DNA from: Ypsolopha sequella
Taxonomy: Eukaryota > Arthropoda > Insecta > Lepidoptera > Ypsolophidae
Length of the DNA: 64,000 nucleotides
Assembly: GCA_934047225.1 (NCBI GenBank)
Contig: OW203989.1
Span: forward strand, 8,841,977 to 8,905,976
Direction of reading: 5' to 3'
In this document: positions 60,501-64,000 of the stretch, one piece after another
Layout of the letters: each line of letters starts with the position of its first letter
How positions within the stretch are numbered: the stretch's first letter is position 1
Made by a program: the position numbers and the translations under genes
Notes under the pieces: generated by a model
Database searches by the model: none
Told to the model about the DNA's origin: nothing
What the model saw: only the letters and a program-made list of their open reading frames with translations

Positions 60501-62237
60501 CATGGCAGATCGATGATGCGCCATCTACCGGGATAATTTGGCAGCGTTGATCCCCATTACTTAAGAGCTTAAGCTCATCCAGTAAAATAATATTATCTTT
60601 GCATTTCACATAATAAATGTACCAATACTTAAAATAGTTTATCAATTATGTTGCTTCTCCAGAATATGAAATGATAACTGATTTACTTAGCTGAACTTTT
60701 TTCTAAATCTATTTTTTCAAATGTTTTATGAAAAGGAAATCTTTTAATGTTACTAGACAAATCTGTCACTATATGGCATTTCACTTTTTACATTGCTGAA
60801 TCTTATAGGTTTTTCGAAAAATTTAGCAATATTTGTACTATCTCTTTCTTTCATAAAATAATTTATAGCAATGAAAACAATTTCTCGGTGCTGGCCGATG
60901 GAACATCCATTATCATGGAACACCCGGTTGGGACGAAGTTCCTGTCGCTATTTGTTATGTATAATAATAACAGGCACAATGAAATGATTTTTTTATTTGT
61001 ATGTATACGATATGTATGTATATATATCAAACATAAAATATATTGTGTAAGTTTATTTGAGTAGGAGTATATTAATATATTAGGCATTATGTGCAATCAC
61101 TTTATTGGTTTTGATTCTTTTTTTATTTATTTATTTTGTAAATTTACGGAAAATAGTACTTTCTTCACCACCTAAAGGTTGGCTGGAAGAAATCACTTTA
61201 AGTGATAAGTCTGCCCTTGTACAACATTGTGTGTTCAAAACTCTGTACTCAAGTTTTTATTTAACCGTATACAATAAAGTGTGTATTCATTCATTCATTC
61301 ATGAAATAAATTATCAATGTTTATACCTGTACACAGACATACGTTTATAAACACGCAAACACAATAATGAATATAACGGCTGTAACATACTATAGCAAAA
61401 GTGTTGTAATGGTTGAAGTCTTGCACTCCAGCCTAGGTCTTATTCGCCAAGTGTCGGGAGTGTAACATGTGATAAGGAACAATGTCCTAATAACAGTTGT
61501 TTATGGTCACATCAACTACGTTTTGAGACTCGCCATACCTCACCTCAACTACACAGAGTTGAAAAAATATGGGTTTCCATGCATGCATGCATAGCTAGTA
61601 GTTGTGCCATGACTAAGTGGCCAAAGTCTATGATAATATTTATAAATCTAAATATGGATTATAAAACTTTGTAACAATTCATATCAAAGAAATGTTTGGT
61701 TAATCTCAATAGATTTATTAATTTATTAATCATAGCATGGAAATTGGGATTTAAAGTCAACCTCGCACTGATAGCTATGTCATAAAGTGTTACCTTGAAA
61801 TTGATAATTTAGTCACATTTAATCCCAGATAGCACAAGTGGTATACTTGCCTATTTTTCTATACCCATCACGTTGTGACTTAATAATTGTGGTGAAACAC
61901 GGGTGGAAGTACTGGGTGTGTACTGTGACTTGCATTTCACAGTTCACACTCGGTAACACCTCTGACACCCCTCGGGGAGACATATTGTGATATGTTATTA
62001 TTATTATCCTATATCCAAGTCTTAGCATACTTACTCAAAGACTGAGCTATCATTCTGGTCTCCCCATATAAGTATCTCAGCGATACACCTCAAGGACTCA
62101 ACTAAAGTGCCTCGGTTGCTCTCAGAAACCGTCGTGTTTTTGCATAAAATGTTATGAAGATATTTGAGCCTCTCCAGAGAATGGGGGTTCTTAGGTCTAC
62201 CCCAAGCCCCCCCGAACCAGCTCCTGCTCCGAAACAT
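27407..62237 (-). CDS. CLEC16A: CLEC16A / ema orthologue, whole gene (16 coding exons)
   Basis: The spliced translation of 16 phase-compatible exons gives about 1111 residues; human CLEC16A is about 1050. The match runs almost end to end: [23 protein letters not shown] and [14 protein letters not shown] at the start, [20 protein letters not shown] and [12 protein letters not shown] in the FPL-type region, then [65 protein letters not shown] and AAKQRLTK. The family is known to act on endosomes and autophagosomes: Drosophila ema promotes endosomal maturation and autophagosome growth, and mammalian CLEC16A acts with NRDP1 and USP8 in mitophagy. Despite its name it has no convincing C-type lectin fold. 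The coding sequence looks intact, with no frameshift or premature stop in any exon. The middle of exon 6 and the tail (exons 13-16) are poorly conserved with human. Introns total over 31 kb and carry most of the mobile elements here. The gene converges with the two-TM gene at 10.3-12.5 kb. Confidence 0.95.
27524..30093 (-). other. CLEC16A intron 15, unassigned parts
   Basis: AT-rich. Besides the foldback element at 28012-28370 it has a partial mirror 'tagttgtaaacacaagaaaaa ... tttttctcgagtttacaacta' (27776-27828) and a short palindromic cluster 'ggattctactctagaatcc' at 29494-29512. No exon seen. Confidence 0.45.
28012..28370. mobile_element. Family A foldback MITE, copy 3
   Basis: Shares 'acaacttaactttgtttttc', 'aattcacgaaaatagttcagtacaagttagg' and their inverse with the other copies. 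The left end is eroded. Intron 15 of CLEC16A. Confidence 0.7.
30094..30223 (-). CDS. CLEC16A: CLEC16A exon 15
   Basis: Encodes about residues 1030-1073: Ser/Arg/Pro-rich, [20 protein letters not shown] then [18 protein letters not shown]. It is much more GC-rich than its surroundings. The acceptor is a tandem CAGCAG, so splicing could include or drop one Ser. The donor CTG|GTATTT (phase 0) is non-ideal; a stronger-looking CAA|GTGAGG lies 23 nt further on but shifts exon 16 into another frame. I chose the first because it gives the more CLEC16A-like tail. Confidence 0.7.
31463..31565 (-). CDS. CLEC16A: CLEC16A exon 14
   Basis: Encodes about residues 996-1029: [20 protein letters not shown] then [13 protein letters not shown]. 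Acceptor TTTTTTCAG is next to 31565 and the phase (1 in, 2 out) fits both neighbours. The donor AG|GTACTA is weak, and unspliced read-through would stop two codons later (AGG TAC TAG), so retention of the next intron would give a short alternative C-terminus. No clear human counterpart. Confidence 0.75.
31841..33830 (-). repeat. 120-bp tandem array made of exon 13 copies, nested in a ~1.17-kb duplication
   Basis: On the plus strand the block 'cccgacatccccgacacttg' recurs every 120 bp at 32521, 32641, 32761, 32881 and (diverged) 33001, and again at 33688 and 33808. Each unit equals the 3' part of CLEC16A exon 13 plus its GTATGT donor. Donor-equivalent positions (last exon base) are 31865, 32558, 32678, 32798, 32918, 33038 and 33725. 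The segments 31866-32489 and 33039-33660 are near-identical spacers, each ending in a short TTCT run, so the array and spacer were duplicated together. Because 120 is a multiple of 3, both strands carry long repetitive ORFs; these are by-products. Confidence 0.92.
33725..33878 (-). CDS. CLEC16A: CLEC16A exon 13 (source of the intronic tandem array)
   Basis: Encodes about residues 945-995: [19 protein letters not shown] (human GRIQARRMKMQRIAALLDL), then the divergent [13 protein letters not shown] and [18 protein letters not shown]. Acceptor TTCAAG is next to 33878; donor GCTG|GTATGT follows 33725 (phase 1), which fits exon 14. The first half is unique; the 3' half and the donor are repeated many times downstream in intron 13 (see the array entry). 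Read-through of the donor stays open into the next partial unit and stops at 33597-33599, so a longer C-terminus or a later donor cannot be excluded from sequence alone. Confidence 0.88.
34213..34736. mobile_element. Family A foldback MITE, copy 2, with internal insertion
   Basis: Same ends (cagtacaaagtgcacaactt ... gtgcactttgtactg) but the left arm is interrupted at about 34290-34455 by unrelated sequence that is itself flanked by 'gatttatataa' and 'ttatataaatc'. Lies in CLEC16A intron 12. Confidence 0.75.
34847..35005 (-). CDS. CLEC16A: CLEC16A exon 12
   Basis: Encodes about residues 892-944: [15 protein letters not shown] (human LNITIHKPASSPHS) and [16 protein letters not shown] (human FSDHIRCIIAKQRLAK). 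Acceptor TTTTAG is next to 35005; donor AAG|GTAACT follows 34847 (phase 0). Longer ORFs in other frames here are shadows. Confidence 0.92.
36219..36422. mobile_element. Foldback MITE, family C copy 1
   Basis: Arms run from 'cacaactgattacatcatattggtatcgattcggcataac' inward to 'cctgtc'; the right arm ends 'atgatgtaatcagttgtg'. Near-perfect palindrome of 204 bp in CLEC16A intron 11. Confidence 0.8.
36906..37066 (-). CDS. CLEC16A: CLEC16A exon 11
   Basis: Encodes about residues 838-891: [35 protein letters not shown] and [15 protein letters not shown]. Human has NNSDLIACTVITKDG and RFLAVDIYQMSLVEPDVSRL at the same place. Acceptor TTCCAG is next to 37066; donor GAG|GTGGGC follows 36906 (phase 0). 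The open frame extends into intron sequence on both sides; the boundaries come from homology and phase. Confidence 0.94.
37281..37548. mobile_element. Foldback MITE, family B copy 1
   Basis: Starts ATACAAGGTGACTTTTTGAT and ends ATCAAAAAGTCACCTTGTAT, an exact inverse over 20 bp and imperfect beyond. In CLEC16A intron 10. Confidence 0.8.
38924..39062 (-). CDS. CLEC16A: CLEC16A exon 10
   Basis: Encodes about residues 792-837: [20 protein letters not shown] (human VEKTRRAIRVFFMLRSLSLQ), then [20 protein letters not shown]. Acceptor TGCAG is next to 39062; donor TTGA|GTAAGT follows 38924 (phase 1). It lies beside a 349-bp foldback element (39121-39469) that ends about 60 nt from its 3' splice site. 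Confidence 0.93.
39121..39469. mobile_element. Long-TIR MITE (ends TAAGGGTCG), CLEC16A intron 9
   Basis: Left 'taagggtcgtttctccggatttgtaac' and right 'gttacaaatccggagaatcgaccctta'; arms of about 125 bp with 'acaacttttagctaagaaaactta' mirrored. Confidence 0.78.
39545..39812. mobile_element. Foldback MITE, family B copy 2
   Basis: Starts ATACAAGGTGACTTTTCCATC and ends with the inverse CACCTTGTAT. The centre is the same as copy 1 ('aatcactatggggagtcgaaatttcat'). A much more decayed relative is at about 24441-24680. Confidence 0.78.
40997..41123 (-). CDS. CLEC16A: CLEC16A exon 9
   Basis: Encodes about residues 749-791: [20 protein letters not shown] and [14 protein letters not shown], matching human KPMNVEYLMMDASILLPPTG and GIDFVKRLPCGD. 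Acceptor TTGCAG is next to 41123; donor GAG|GTTAAT follows 40997 (phase 0). Confidence 0.93.
41207..41574. mobile_element. Long-TIR MITE, CLEC16A intron 8
   Basis: Left 'aaggttgatgctactgaacgcg' and right 'acgtggtctgtagcaccaacctt'; inner arms 'acgacaatagtaaaatgtcaattaagcttttctag' and its inverse are strongly conserved. Confidence 0.75.
41660..41846 (-). CDS. CLEC16A: CLEC16A exon 8
   Basis: Encodes about residues 687-748: [17 protein letters not shown] (human IRLATLELSCLLLKQQ), then [18 protein letters not shown] (human [18 protein letters not shown]). Acceptor TTTCAG is next to 41846; donor GA|GTGAGT follows 41660 (phase 2). Confidence 0.94.
41921..42425. mobile_element. Outer foldback element carrying the inner insertion
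   Basis: Left end 'tgaatttgtagatatattaa' is matched by right end 'attaatatatccacaaattca'. An internal pair 'aatttgcaatattccgctaaacactctta' also occurs inverted near 42140-42185. It carries 'cgtgtttcgcctctaaacgaggcatcctc'. The 164-bp inner palindrome separates its right end from the rest. Confidence 0.7.
42194..42357. mobile_element. Perfect 68-bp inverted repeat (foldback element), inner of a nest
   Basis: Arms 42194-42261 and 42290-42357 are exact reverse complements over 68 bp around a 28-nt loop. It sits inside another foldback element (41921-42425) in CLEC16A intron 7. Confidence 0.9.
42529..43074 (+). mobile_element. Helitron-like element, copy 1 (CLEC16A intron 7)
   Basis: Starts TCACACTAATAATATTATAA and ends GGGCAAAAGCTAG|T, with a small GC-rich hairpin (GCGGGCGAAGCCGAG) just before the CTAG. 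A 5' TC, a 3' CTRR and a subterminal hairpin are known Helitron hallmarks. Non-coding; about 90% like copy 2. Confidence 0.75.
43140..43232 (+). pseudogene. LINE reverse transcriptase fragment
   Basis: Thirty codons, [17 protein letters not shown] then [12 protein letters not shown], followed by TAG. This fits the conserved N-terminal RT motif of non-LTR retrotransposons (usually '..VPLYKGKG...DC..YRGISLLS'). No other RT motif follows; a dead remnant beside the Helitron-like copy in intron 7. Confidence 0.7.
43292..43519 (-). CDS. CLEC16A: CLEC16A exon 7
   Basis: Encodes about residues 611-686. It starts [14 protein letters not shown], passes a Ser/Thr/Asp-rich stretch, then [20 protein letters not shown], which fits the human LAERLIRIMNNA helix. 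Acceptor CCTTAG is next to 43519; donor CCTG|GTAAGT follows 43292 (phase 1). Conservation with human is weak, so the call rests on position, phase continuity and splice sites. Confidence 0.85.
44204..44475. mobile_element. Foldback MITE, CLEC16A intron 6
   Basis: Starts 'atactgggtgttaagatgaagttg' and ends 'caacttcatcttaacaccctgtat'. The central 'cattgacgtatacgtcaatg' is a perfect palindrome. Its layout resembles the element at 26110. Confidence 0.75.
44810..45918 (-). CDS. CLEC16A: CLEC16A exon 6 (large central exon)
   Basis: At 1109 nt this is by far the largest exon, about residues 241-610. It opens [19 protein letters not shown], matching human [20 protein letters not shown], and includes [18 protein letters not shown] and [18 protein letters not shown]. 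It then runs through a long acidic, Ser/Thr-rich, probably disordered stretch (about residues 410-530) and returns to conservation at [22 protein letters not shown] and [20 protein letters not shown]. Acceptor TTCCAG is next to 45918; donor G|GTGAGT follows 44810 (phase 1). An insect-specific insert (around [20 protein letters not shown]) interrupts the helical region where human goes straight from PLYVYSL to the next helix. Confidence 0.95.
46242..46455 (-). mobile_element. Short Helitron-like copy, inverted (CLEC16A intron 5)
   Basis: Reverse orientation: starts with the complement of CTAG at 46242-46245 and ends 'tataatattagtgtaga', the complement of the 5' TCTACACTAATATTATA end. The middle has 'cggtaaaaagtagactatgt' as in other short copies. 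Confidence 0.6.
46784..47139. mobile_element. Foldback MITE, CLEC16A intron 5
   Basis: Left 'aaccacccgaattcttatgggaggttcag' and right 'ctgaacctcccataggaattcgggaggtt' are inverse with few mismatches; 'aggtcacgtgacatcgat' is also mirrored. Its right end is about 30 nt from the exon 5 donor. Confidence 0.78.
47172..47258 (-). CDS. CLEC16A: CLEC16A exon 5
   Basis: An 87-nt exon for about residues 212-240: [20 protein letters not shown] and DACVRNEA. Human has [20 protein letters not shown]. Acceptor TTTCAG is next to 47258. Donor GA|GTTAGT was chosen over other GTs because only it (phase 2) keeps the frame into exon 6. Confidence 0.93.
48235..48510 (+). repeat. Three-copy dispersed repeat, copy 2
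   Basis: 'aatttcactcgatagaaataattattg ... ccgtccctctcgcactgtggg'. Intronic; no coding capacity. Confidence 0.65.
49434..49675. mobile_element. Foldback element, CLEC16A intron 4
   Basis: Left 'ctatactctattccaatag ... ttgtaaacaactt' and right 'aagttgtttacaa ... gggatagagtatag'. Flanking 'cgcagcgcagaat...taatattataacatcg' recurs at 54048-54100. Confidence 0.65.
49771..50312 (+). mobile_element. Helitron-like element, copy 2 (CLEC16A intron 4)
   Basis: Same body as copy 1, including 'tgcacaaatgtagttcgagacctggaatagg' and the 'tcggcctcgcc' repeats, ending GGGCAAAAGCTAG. No coding capacity. Confidence 0.75.
50401..50544 (+). repeat. 72-bp tandem duplication
   Basis: Two head-to-tail copies beginning 'tctgtgaccctgtcatattc' at 50401 and 50473, with one or two differences. 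CLEC16A intron 4, next to the end of a Helitron-like copy. Confidence 0.9.
50639..50914 (+). mobile_element. 'gttccgtacc...acttggccg' repeat, CLEC16A intron 4
   Basis: Runs from 'agggttccgtacccaaaggg' to 'gtccgactcgcacttggccg'. An inverted, closely related copy is at 55203-55466. Partial pieces occur at 9497-9530, 30334-30480, 39937-40425 and 63349-63440. Confidence 0.7.
51185..51455 (+). repeat. Three-copy dispersed repeat, copy 3
   Basis: 'aatttcgctcgataaaaataattattg ... ccgtccctatcgaactgtgg'. Intronic; ends about 90 bp before a family A foldback element. Confidence 0.65.
51544..51935. mobile_element. Long foldback MITE, family A copy 1
   Basis: Nearly palindromic over 392 bp: starts 'ttaaggttaaacatcagtcg', ends 'gactgatgtttaaccttaa'. 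Flanked by TTAA-like ends. Related copies at 34213 and 28012. Confidence 0.8.
52892..52994. repeat. Perfect 44-bp hairpin, CLEC16A intron 4
   Basis: Arms 52892-52935 and 52951-52994 are exact reverse complements around a 15-nt loop. Part of the arm (ctgagcggagacctttttgg) and the preceding 'ctgaaaaccagcg' resemble repeats at 32345 and 33510. It may be a recent foldback insertion or a small-RNA hairpin. Confidence 0.85.
53479..53621 (-). CDS. CLEC16A: CLEC16A exon 4
   Basis: Encodes about residues 165-211: [20 protein letters not shown], then [18 protein letters not shown]. Acceptor TTGCAG is next to 53621; donor AG|GTATGT follows 53479 (phase 2). Human has the same sequence with few changes. 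A run of 16 Gs at 53739-53754 lies about 120 nt upstream of it in intron 3. Confidence 0.95.
53739..53754 (+). repeat. 16-base poly-G run
   Basis: An uninterrupted run of 16 Gs in an AT-rich intron, within 'tataaggg...ggggaagac'. Likely variable in length and error-prone in sequencing. Confidence 0.85.
55203..55466 (-). mobile_element. 'gttccgtacc...acttggccg' repeat, inverted copy, CLEC16A intron 3
   Basis: Starts 'ccggccaagtgcgagtcgga' and ends 'tttgggtacggaaccct'; the interior matches 50639-50914 in reverse. Confidence 0.7.
55688..55836 (-). CDS. CLEC16A: CLEC16A exon 3
   Basis: Encodes about residues 115-164: [20 protein letters not shown] and the helix [17 protein letters not shown] up to HFFYNE. 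Acceptor CCACAG is next to 55836; donor GAG|GTGAGA follows 55688 (phase 0). This is the most conserved block of the family and is probably part of the FPL-type fold. Confidence 0.95.
55859..56645. mobile_element. Larger relative of the TAAGGGTCG MITE, with tRNA-like insert
   Basis: The same ends and arms as 39121-39469 ('attctccggatt' ... 'caaatccggagattcgaccctta') but about 790 bp long. The extra centre holds the tRNA-like sequence at 56062-56137. Confidence 0.65.
56062..56137 (-). pseudogene. tRNA-Thr(TGT)-like pseudogene or SINE head
   Basis: On the minus strand, TTAGCGCAGTCGGTAGCGC resembles a D arm/A box and GGTTCAAATCC a T loop/B box, with an anticodon arm whose loop CATGTAA contains TGT. 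The universal T33 is A, the T stem has mismatches and the acceptor ends do not pair, so a working tRNA is unlikely. A SINE derived from a tRNA is as likely. Confidence 0.55.
57145..57419. mobile_element. Second hAT-like element, CLEC16A intron 2
   Basis: Ends TTGGGTTGCCAGATGG and CCATCTAGCAACCCTA resemble the 16405 element, and both carry 'cgggat..tcccga' interior motifs. Flanking octamers AAGCCACA and AAGCTACG match at 6 of 8 positions, so this is probably an older insertion. Confidence 0.65.
57631..57770 (-). CDS. CLEC16A: CLEC16A exon 2
   Basis: Encodes about residues 68-114: [18 protein letters not shown], then [15 protein letters not shown], both near-identical to the human FPL-type region. 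Acceptor TTTCAG is next to 57770; donor TTGT|GTAAGT follows 57631 (phase 1). It was found by homology and splice sites because it contains no long stand-alone ORF. A 15-17 bp satellite (57821-57985) ends about 50 nt before its 3' splice site. Confidence 0.93.
57821..57985. repeat. 'actgtactgagt' satellite beside CLEC16A exon 2
   Basis: About ten irregular copies of a 15-17 bp unit (gtactgtactgtactgagta-like), self-complementary through GTAC. It ends about 50 nt upstream, in transcription order, of the exon 2 acceptor. Confidence 0.9.
58105..58250 (+). repeat. Dispersed repeat ('cagagactacagatttcca'), copy 2
   Basis: Second copy of 24811-24960, in CLEC16A intron 1, just beyond the satellite at 57821-57985. 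Confidence 0.7.
58868..59063 (+). mobile_element. Short Helitron-like copy (CLEC16A intron 1)
   Basis: Contains 'attataaatgcgaaact', then 'gggtgaagccactggcaaaagctag', the same two ends as the long copies but with a different short centre. Ends CTAG at 59060-59063. Confidence 0.65.
59231..60288. repeat. Perfect 31-bp inverted repeat bounding 1.06 kb
   Basis: 'ccatagataaataaaggaaggatagattgct' at 59231-59261 is the exact inverse of 60258-60288. The enclosed DNA has no ORF of note; 'gcgccatctaccgg' occurs inside at 59590 and outside at 60520. Could be a TIR-bounded element in CLEC16A intron 1. Confidence 0.7.
62035..62237 (-). CDS. CLEC16A: CLEC16A exon 1 (start codon)
   Basis: The ATG is at 62237. 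Residues 1-67 begin [18 protein letters not shown], matching the human N-terminus MFGRSRSWVGG closely, so this start is preferred. The exon ends TTTGA|GTAAGT at 62035 (phase 2); the split Asp codon is completed by exon 2, restoring SVFDFFLEKNM. The 5' UTR and promoter were not resolved. Confidence 0.95.
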
Positions 62238-62744
62238 GTTCTCACTGAGTAGATTTCACGTTAATTTTGTTGAAACACGACGCATTTCCTTTTTTTGTGC
62301 TCGATCAAGCACGTCACACAGGTTGTAAAAAGAAAACCATGTTCATTTCGTTGTGTAAAGAAAACTCTGTAAAAAGCACGGAAGGTAGCACTATTTTTAA
62401 AACGTACTATTATTATTTTGCATGAATTTGGAATTAGTTTGCAGTTTTTTTTTCGTTTTATTTCTCGGAAATATTAAGTTTTAAGACCTAGTTCGGTCAC
62501 TCGCACACTCGATTTGTTTGACAGCTGTTTGCGTTTAGTTATAATAATTAAATTTATGTGGCTCAAGCAACGAACTAAAATGGCTAAAGTGACCCAACAT
62601 TGACGACGGCTAATACAAAATTACCGCCAGTATACGGACCTAACATTAAAATCTATTGCGACTAACTAATTTAGTGTAATCAACGAATCACTGTGCAAAG
62701 CGGCTTGCTTCCATCACTAAGTGCAGCTTTTCCATAAAATATGT
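62238..62744. promoter_or_regulatory. CLEC16A 5' flank, probable promoter region
   Basis: About 0.5 kb between the CLEC16A start codon and the possible upstream terminal exon. No TATA box or other element can be assigned with confidence; inferred from position only. Confidence 0.3.
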
Positions 62745-62992
62745 TCATAAAACTATGATTCTAAATGGCAAGACGGACGGTGGACTAGGGTTGTAAGTAA
62801 TTACGTGGCAGATGAGCGAGGCCAGGAAAGCGTTCAGTGGGTAGACCGATAGCCCGATGGTGACACGATAATATATTGTCAGGGCTGTTGGCGTGCAATA
62901 GATGAGGATTGAGGCTGGCGAGAGACCGACGAAAATAGCATAGAGAAGAAGAGGGCTATGATGCCCAACAGCGGAAAGATGTAGTTTGAATA
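62745..62992 (-). CDS. Possible terminal exon, unnamed multipass membrane protein
   Basis: A frame open for about 82 codons follows an acceptor TTTATTTCAG at 62993. It is strongly hydrophobic: SPLLLYAIFVGLSPASILIY, then PLNAFLASLICHVITY, ending at a TGA at 62745-62747. It predicts two to three membrane segments. A GTAATT donor at 62804 would make it a 188-nt internal exon instead. It is on the same strand as CLEC16A and about 0.5 kb upstream of its start, so the rest of the gene would lie beyond 62992. A second frame also begins hydrophobic (YSNYIFPLLGIIALFFSMLF) but stops early. Not recognised. Confidence 0.35.
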
Positions 62993-63559
62993 CTGAAATA
63001 AAGTTTAAATTAAAAACAAATTGCAAAAACAAAACGTAATTTCTAGAAAGAGTTGTACAAATGCTCCAATAGGTAGCGCTGTATGTAAGTTTTTTTGCTA
63101 CTCGACAATAGATAGCGCTGAACATAAACTTGGACTTTTGTTTTAACTTCTCAACAATAGATGCCACTAAAACAACTTTTTGAAAACCTTTCAACTGGTC
63201 AAAATCATATAAAGAAGAAAAAGAGCACCCTAAAATTTTGTAGTTTTAGAAATACTCATCTTTAATATGGAACCAAACCTGAAATAGCAAGTTATGTCCA
63301 TTTTGGTCAAGAAGTTTTTAGATTTTTCATGGAACAGCTGGTTTTTCAAGGTTTCGTACCCAAAGAGTGCCAAACGGGACCCTATTACTAAGCCGCCGCT
63401 GTCTGTCTGTCTGTCCGTCCTTCCGTCCTTAACAGGGGTCTATCCTTAGATAAAGAACCTACTATATTTATGGGTCTACGGTAATAGGTAGATAGTTGAA
63501 ATTTTCACAGAATACGTGTTTCTTGTATGGGTGGCCTCTATCATGCACGACACATAATG

Positions 63560-63790
63560 AAATAATATAATGAACTTTATTTTCAGAAGTAAGAATACCA
63601 TGTTAACAATTTAAATTGGACAACTATTATAGTCTGAAAAGGATCCGCCCACGCACACAGACAACCAGACATCCACACCGTCCCACTCACTAAAACGTAT
63701 ATATTTTGAGAGAGGTGGACGCCATAAAAATTGTCCGGTAGGAAACACGCAGAAGGATCCCTGTCAGACAACTGTGAAGAAGAAGAAAAA
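63560..63790 (-). repeat. Dispersed repeat ('gatccctgtcagacaact' family), copy 2
   Basis: 'acaaccagacatccacaccgtcc ... tatattttgagagaggtggacgcc ... gatccctgtcagacaactgtga'; the middle part also occurs at 55115-55140. Confidence 0.55.
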
Positions 63791-64000
63791 ACTCAGAAAG
63801 ATATTGGAAGGGGGAAAAAATATTGACAAGTTTTAAGTAGGTACATGCGAGATACATAATCTATTAGTTATGCAAAATTCTTGATTAAATTTGGGTCGAT
63901 AAACAAAAATATTATCAAGATCGTAAGCAGAAACCAAATTTAGGACACATCGGGCAGTTTAGTTTTAGGTCGCGTCGTCGTGTTGAACATTTTTATTCTT

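Overview
The window looks like nuclear DNA of a moth or butterfly (Lepidoptera). It is AT-rich, has small exons in long introns, and carries many foldback (MITE-like) and Helitron-like elements. It repeatedly shows the 'gggttccgtacc ... gactcgcacttggccggt' and 'attataaatgcgaaagt ... gggcaaaagctagt' repeats that I associate with lepidopteran genomes. There are no operons, CRISPR arrays or bacterial signals. Most long ORFs are chance or repeat-derived.

The main gene is on the minus strand, from 62237 down to 27407. It is a complete orthologue of CLEC16A (Drosophila ema, endosomal maturation defective). I rebuilt 16 coding exons by translation, splice-site inspection and phase matching. Every junction is phase-compatible, giving 3336 nt and a predicted 1111-aa protein. 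The N-terminal FPL-type region (exons 1-5), a large exon 6 with an acidic/Ser-rich insert, the conserved C-terminal core (exons 8-12) and a divergent low-complexity tail (exons 13-16) are all present.

A second gene is on the plus strand at about 10337-12460 (four visible exons, in phase, 254 visible residues, 5' end not found). It encodes a GC-rich small protein with two predicted membrane helices, a Cys-rich juxtamembrane patch and a Pro/Ser-rich tail. I could not name it. It converges on the CLEC16A 3' end across about 15 kb of repeat-filled DNA. A possible terminal exon of a third, unnamed multipass membrane protein lies at 62745-62992 (minus), upstream of the CLEC16A start.

Layout: 1-10336 is AT-rich and repeat-filled, with a 194-bp direct-repeat pair at 6187/7495 around a GC-rich patch; 10337-12460 is the two-TM gene; 12461-27406 is intergenic and dense in foldback elements, including a hAT element with an 8-bp target duplication at 16405-16874; 27407-62237 is CLEC16A with introns full of elements; 62238-64000 is upstream DNA.

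The most unusual structure is at 31840-33880. The 3' part of CLEC16A exon 13, including its 5' splice site, has been amplified into a 120-bp tandem array inside intron 13. Part of that array plus about 0.6 kb of flanking DNA was duplicated again about 1.17 kb away. Each full unit reads as a 99-nt mini-exon flanked by an AG and a GTATGT, symmetric in phase 1, so any number of copies could be included without a frameshift.
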